From: Clostridia bacterium | Lineage (GTDB): Bacteria; Bacillota_A; Clostridia; Oscillospirales; Acutalibacteraceae | Reading direction: 5' to 3' | Assembly: GCA_017547865.1 (NCBI GenBank) | Contig: JAFYOA010000113.1 | Location: 1-6,555, forward strand | DNA length: 6,555 nucleotides | Shown: piece after piece, positions 4,646-6,555 of the stretch | Layout: every line of letters begins with the position of its first letter | Position numbering within the stretch: the stretch's first letter is position 1 | Program-made: the position numbers and the translations under genes | The notes under the pieces: model-generated | Told to the model about the DNA's origin: nothing | The model's database searches: none | The model's input: only the letters and a program-made list of their open reading frames with translations

Positions 4646-5407
4646 TTACGAAACCGACCGCATCTGCAGCTGCAATTTATCCGCGATAAGGGCGATGAAC
4701 TCCGAATTGGTGGGCTTACCACGGGTATTGTGAATGGTATAGCCGAAATAAGAATTCAGAACGTCCACATCTCCCCTGTCCCATGCCACCTCTATGGCAT
4801 GGCGAATGGCACGCTCCACACGGGAACTGGTGGTTTCGTATCGCTTCGCAACCCCGGGGTACAACTGCTTTGTCACTGCGTTGATGATCTCTGGGTCTTC
4901 CACCGACATGATGATGGCATCGCGCAGGTAGTGATAGCCCTTTATGTGGGCGGGGACTCCGATCTGATGGAGGATCTCCGTGACCTTTACTTTCATGGAA
5001 GAAGTCTCGCCGGAAAATTCCGGGCGAACACGGAGCTCACAAAGTTCAAAGATTCGCCGAAGAAGCTCTTGTTTATCATAAGGAGAAATCACAAAATAAG
5101 ACGCGCCGGCATCCATCACCTCGCGCTCCAGCATGGGTGTGGCATAGGATGCGGTCACGATAAACAGAGGCGGACGGCCTTCGCATTTTGCCAGCATAGT
5201 GCGCATCACCCCAATAGCATCCAGCCCGGGCATGAGCAGGTGCAATACCAATACGTCGGGATGAAACTGCTCTGCTTTCTCCAAAACTGCATAGCCATCC
5301 CGCGCAGCAAACAGTAGTTGTGCACCATGCCGCTCTGCCTCTTCCAAAATATCCCGCGGCCACTCCCCCGCTTCGGCGCTGATCATTATTTTGATGGATG
5401 TATCCAT
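4646..5407 (-). CDS. spo0A: Spo0A-type response regulator with a degenerate receiver domain
   Basis: Spo0A is the master transcription factor for entry into sporulation in Firmicutes, normally activated by Asp phosphorylation. This 253-aa protein has a receiver-like domain (about 5-123), a linker, and a C-terminal DNA-binding domain (about 138-250). The latter is nearly identical to known Spo0A: IGVPAHIKGYHYLRDAI (149-165), SSRVERAIRHAIEVAWDRG (194-212) and KPTNSEFIALIADKL (231-245). In the receiver, the phospho-acceptor of B. subtilis (Asp56, VLVLDIIMP) is His56 here (VLVLHLLMP). The acidic pocket Asp-Asp is Ala11-Glu12, and the conserved Lys of KPFD is Ser108 (SPYD). Thr85 of VTA is kept. 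Phosphorylation at the usual site is therefore impossible. ATG at 5407 follows AAGGAGG (complement of 5418-5424) by 10 bases. Its own promoter, palindromes and a possible 0A box lie upstream. The symbol reflects homology; function may have diverged. Confidence 0.93.
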   Translation of the reverse strand: MDTSIKIMISAEAGEWPRDILEEAERHGAQLLFAARDGYAVLEKAEQFHPDVLVLHLLMPGLDAIGVMRTMLAKCEGRPPLFIVTASYATPMLEREVMDAGASYFVISPYDKQELLRRIFELCELRVRPEFSGETSSMKVKVTEILHQIGVPAHIKGYHYLRDAIIMSVEDPEIINAVTKQLYPGVAKRYETTSSRVERAIRHAIEVAWDRGDVDVLNSYFGYTIHNTRGKPTNSEFIALIADKLQLQMRSVS

Positions 5408-5444
5408 AGAATATGTTCCTCCTTATTTATTGGTTGATTGTGGT

Positions 5445-5454
5445 GTAATATTAC
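5445..5454. repeat. 10-bp perfect palindrome over the spo0A -10 region
   Basis: GTAATATTAC is a perfect palindrome and contains the proposed -10 hexamer TAATAT of the - strand promoter. It may be an operator half of the system formed with the larger palindrome over the -35, or may simply reflect AT-rich promoter sequence. Confidence 0.4.
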
Positions 5455-5476
5455 CATATTCTGCCATAAATGGCAA
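5448..5476 (-). promoter_or_regulatory. Sigma-A-like promoter of the spo0A-type gene
   Basis: On the - strand TTGCCA (complement of 5471-5476, 5 of 6 consensus bases) is followed after exactly 17 bases by TAATAT (complement of 5448-5453, 4 of 6). Transcription would start near 5441, giving a leader of about 34 bases that holds the AAGGAGG site. Confidence 0.55.
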
Positions 5477-5488
5477 TAGTTGCCATTT
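5468..5488. promoter_or_regulatory. Operator-like perfect palindrome overlapping the spo0A -35 box
   Basis: AAATGGCAA (5468-5476) and TTGCCATTT (5480-5488) form a perfect 9-bp inverted repeat with centre TAG. A third half-site TGCCAT at 5462-5467 makes another 6-2-6 palindrome with ATGGCA (5470-5475). The -35 hexamer TTGCCA is part of one arm, so a dimeric repressor bound here would block the promoter. The cognate regulator is unknown. Confidence 0.6.
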
Positions 5489-5653
5489 TGCAGATTGGAA
5501 TCACCATGGGATAATCACCAAAAATGCAGGATATACACATACGAAAGAATGAAAGCACCATCTATAGTAGAATGGAGAAGCGTTCGCTCGATTCCTCTGT
5601 TTTGCTGTATTTTATGACAATATAGCACCGTTTATACTGCGGCTCTTCGCTGC

Positions 5654-5682
5654 ATTCTTCCAAGATTCGACAGCTTTCCTTT
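5654..5682 (-). promoter_or_regulatory. Weak sigma-H-like promoter candidate
   Basis: On the - strand AAAGGAAAG (complement of 5674-5682) and AGAAT (complement of 5654-5658) resemble the B. subtilis sigma-H pattern RWAGGAxxT, 14 bases, HGAAT, but the spacer is 15 and the T is a G. B. subtilis spo0A does have a sigma-H promoter combined with 0A boxes, which is the only reason to list it. Confidence 0.2.
5666..5672 (-). promoter_or_regulatory. Possible 0A box (Spo0A binding site)
   Basis: The - strand reads TGTCGAA, an exact match to the 7-base 0A-box core. A related sequence CATCGAA lies on the same strand 20 bp away (5686-5692). A 7-mer match in one intergenic region can be chance, but its position some 260 bases upstream of a Spo0A-type gene with an intact DNA-binding domain suggests autoregulation. 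Confidence 0.4.
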
Positions 5683-5832
5683 GGATTCGATGGATTTCTG
5701 TTTGGTTTGCAGATAGAGAAAACGACGATATGACCGCAAATATTCCTGATTGCGCAAAGAGATTTTTCAAGAAAAAACTTTTAAAAATTGAATTTCAGCA
5801 AAATGACGGGATATATTTTTCGCCAGTTTAAC

Positions 5833-5860
5833 AAAAAAAGCATCCCCTTACGGAGATGCT
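5833..5860 (-). terminator. Intrinsic terminator of the WYL-domain gene
   Basis: On the - strand AGCATCTCC (complement of 5852-5860) pairs with GGGGATGCT (complement of 5839-5847) with one T-G wobble and loop GTAA, followed by TTTTTTTG. It starts 7 bases after the stop codon. The wobble would be a C-A mismatch on the + strand. Confidence 0.92.
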
Positions 5861-5867
5861 CTTCTTT

Positions 5868-6555
5868 TTAGCCTTCTTCTGTTTTATACACAGCCTGCAC
5901 TGCCCTGGCATGGGCGCAGAGTTCATCCGCAACATGCTGCGGATATTCCACCCGCACTTCGTCTCCAAAAGAAAACAGCCAGGCCACAAACTGCGGGCTG
6001 TTTGCCACCTTCAAAATCACACCAAAATGGTCGTCATCTTCTTTGGAGATGCGGATATCCTTTCCGTATCGGTCGATCACAACACCGATCAAGCGGTTGG
6101 CAAAGCGCAGCTTTACGTGTTCCGGTTCCCCATTGAACATACCAAACAGACGCGCGGTGTAATCACCTACATCGAAGTTCTTCATCAGAACCTCACCCTC
6201 ACGGGCAGCGGCGGCCACTTTAATGCTGCTCATCTTATCCACACGGAAGTGCTTCATAATACCGGCAGCGGAATCAAACCCAAGCATATAGTAATTTTCG
6301 TCATCCCAGATCAGCGCCCAAGGGCTAATGTGGTACAGAGCACCGCCATGCCGTTCCCGCCGGACAAAATGACCGGGGGCGCTGTGATCGATCGCCCATT
6401 CAAAATATTTGAAGGTGATCTGCCGGTTCTCGGAAATAGCGGCATGAATGGCATCGATATTATAGTAGATGCTTTCATTCATGGTTTTGATGCGGTTGGT
6501 AACATACACCTGCCGCTGGAGATCGGCGGCCTGAAAGCGGCTGCACAATGTTTCG
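5868..6555 (-). CDS. WYL-domain transcriptional regulator, 5' end cut by the window edge
   Basis: The frame is open to the right window edge and gives about 229 residues of a protein that continues upstream. The visible part begins just after the expected N-terminal winged helix-turn-helix, with a linker (QVYVTNRIKTMNESIYYNID). The WYL domain follows: QITFKYFEW, then YHISPWALIWDDENYYMLGF, then KHFRVDKMSSI. A C-terminal WCX-type region ends the protein (VKLRFANRLIGVVIDRYG ... VAWLFSFGDEVRVEYP). WYL domains bind ligands, in studied cases nucleic acid, and control an attached DNA-binding domain. Members of about 300 aa with HTH, WYL and WCX are common in Clostridia, so some 70-90 residues are probably missing. 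TTG at 6548 is only an internal codon. It ends at its own terminator, so it is not an operon partner of the spo0A-type gene 460 bases downstream. Target genes cannot be told. Confidence 0.9.
   Translation of the reverse strand, partial: ETLCSRFQAADLQRQVYVTNRIKTMNESIYYNIDAIHAAISENRQITFKYFEWAIDHSAPGHFVRRERHGGALYHISPWALIWDDENYYMLGFDSAAGIMKHFRVDKMSSIKVAAAAREGEVLMKNFDVGDYTARLFGMFNGEPEHVKLRFANRLIGVVIDRYGKDIRISKEDDDHFGVILKVANSPQFVAWLFSFGDEVRVEYPQHVADELCAHARAVQAVYKTEEG

Larger units (their letters stand above)
5489..5832. other. Long intergenic region between the WYL gene and the spo0A-type gene
   Basis: No credible gene is present. A 33-codon + strand frame (5524-5625) lacks a ribosome binding site. 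Signals seen are a direct repeat AATCACCA (5499-5506 and 5513-5520), a repeated GATTCGA (5664-5670 and 5684-5690) containing a possible 0A box, and a very AT-rich stretch (about 5760-5832) before the WYL terminator. No tRNA, rRNA or known riboswitch fold is recognised. The length suggests distal control of the spo0A-type gene or an undetected small RNA. Confidence 0.5.

Noticed and set aside
4495..4722. 75-codon - strand frame overlapping the 3' end of the spo0A-type gene
   Set aside because: No ribosome binding site, overlaps a firm gene out of frame and passes through a terminator stem.
4601..5317. 238-codon + strand frame opposite the spo0A-type gene
   Set aside because: Shadow frame; the - strand protein aligns with Spo0A along its length.
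5524..5625. 33-codon + strand frame in the intergenic region
   Set aside because: No Shine-Dalgarno sequence, no promoter at proper distance and no hydrophobic or conserved character, unlike the 32-aa peptide at 2861-2959.
1..6555. Mobile element, CRISPR array, tRNA or rRNA, or prophage content
   Set aside because: No transposase or integrase motifs, no regularly spaced repeats, no tRNA-like cloverleaf and no phage structural genes were seen on either strand.

Overview
The window suggests a low-to-moderate-GC Firmicute of class Clostridia, most likely a gut Oscillospirales/Ruminococcaceae-type organism. This rests on a Spo0A homologue, AGGAGG-type ribosome binding sites, short intrinsic terminators with U tracts, and the general character of the proteins. 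The genus cannot be fixed from the sequence. Nothing looks like a phage, insertion sequence, CRISPR array or RNA gene.

Layout. The + strand starts inside prfC (peptide chain release factor 3, 5' end missing), which ends at a symmetric, probably bidirectional terminator. Convergent to it is a small single-domain O6-alkylguanine-type alkyltransferase (1595-1903, -). A compact divergent promoter region separates this from an unknown 80-aa acidic protein (2006-2248, +). From there to the right end every gene is on the - strand. Reading in the direction of transcription from the right edge these are: a WYL-domain regulator (5' end missing) and its terminator; a long regulatory intergenic region; a Spo0A-type regulator; two terminator-like hairpins; a four-gene cluster (PHP-domain hydrolase, TrmO, a 32-aa membrane peptide, a 67-aa OadB-motif membrane microprotein) ending in a terminator; and a 95-aa hydrophilic protein of unknown function.

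Most striking points. (1) The Spo0A-type protein keeps a near-perfect DNA-binding domain, but its receiver domain has lost the phospho-acceptor Asp (His56), the first acidic-pocket Asp (Ala11) and the conserved Lys (Ser108), so it probably does not work by phosphorelay. (2) Its promoter has a perfect 9-3-9 palindrome over the -35 hexamer and a 10-bp palindrome over the -10, and a perfect 0A-box core lies farther upstream. (3) Two very small membrane proteins sit at the end of the TrmO operon. One carries the signature of the Na+-pumping decarboxylase beta subunit (GIIGGADGPT...SKLSP) in a protein of only 67 residues, and the other is too short for ordinary gene callers. (4) In five of the six hairpin terminators, G-U wobbles occur only in the RNA of one strand, which shows which strand each terminator serves.

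How the genes work together. Most are housekeeping or regulatory: translation termination (RF3), tRNA t6A37 methylation (TrmO), DNA alkylation repair, and two transcription regulators. The cluster 2640-4410 is tightly spaced and probably cotranscribed. No biochemical link between its members is evident, except that the two tiny membrane proteins are adjacent and may form a pair.
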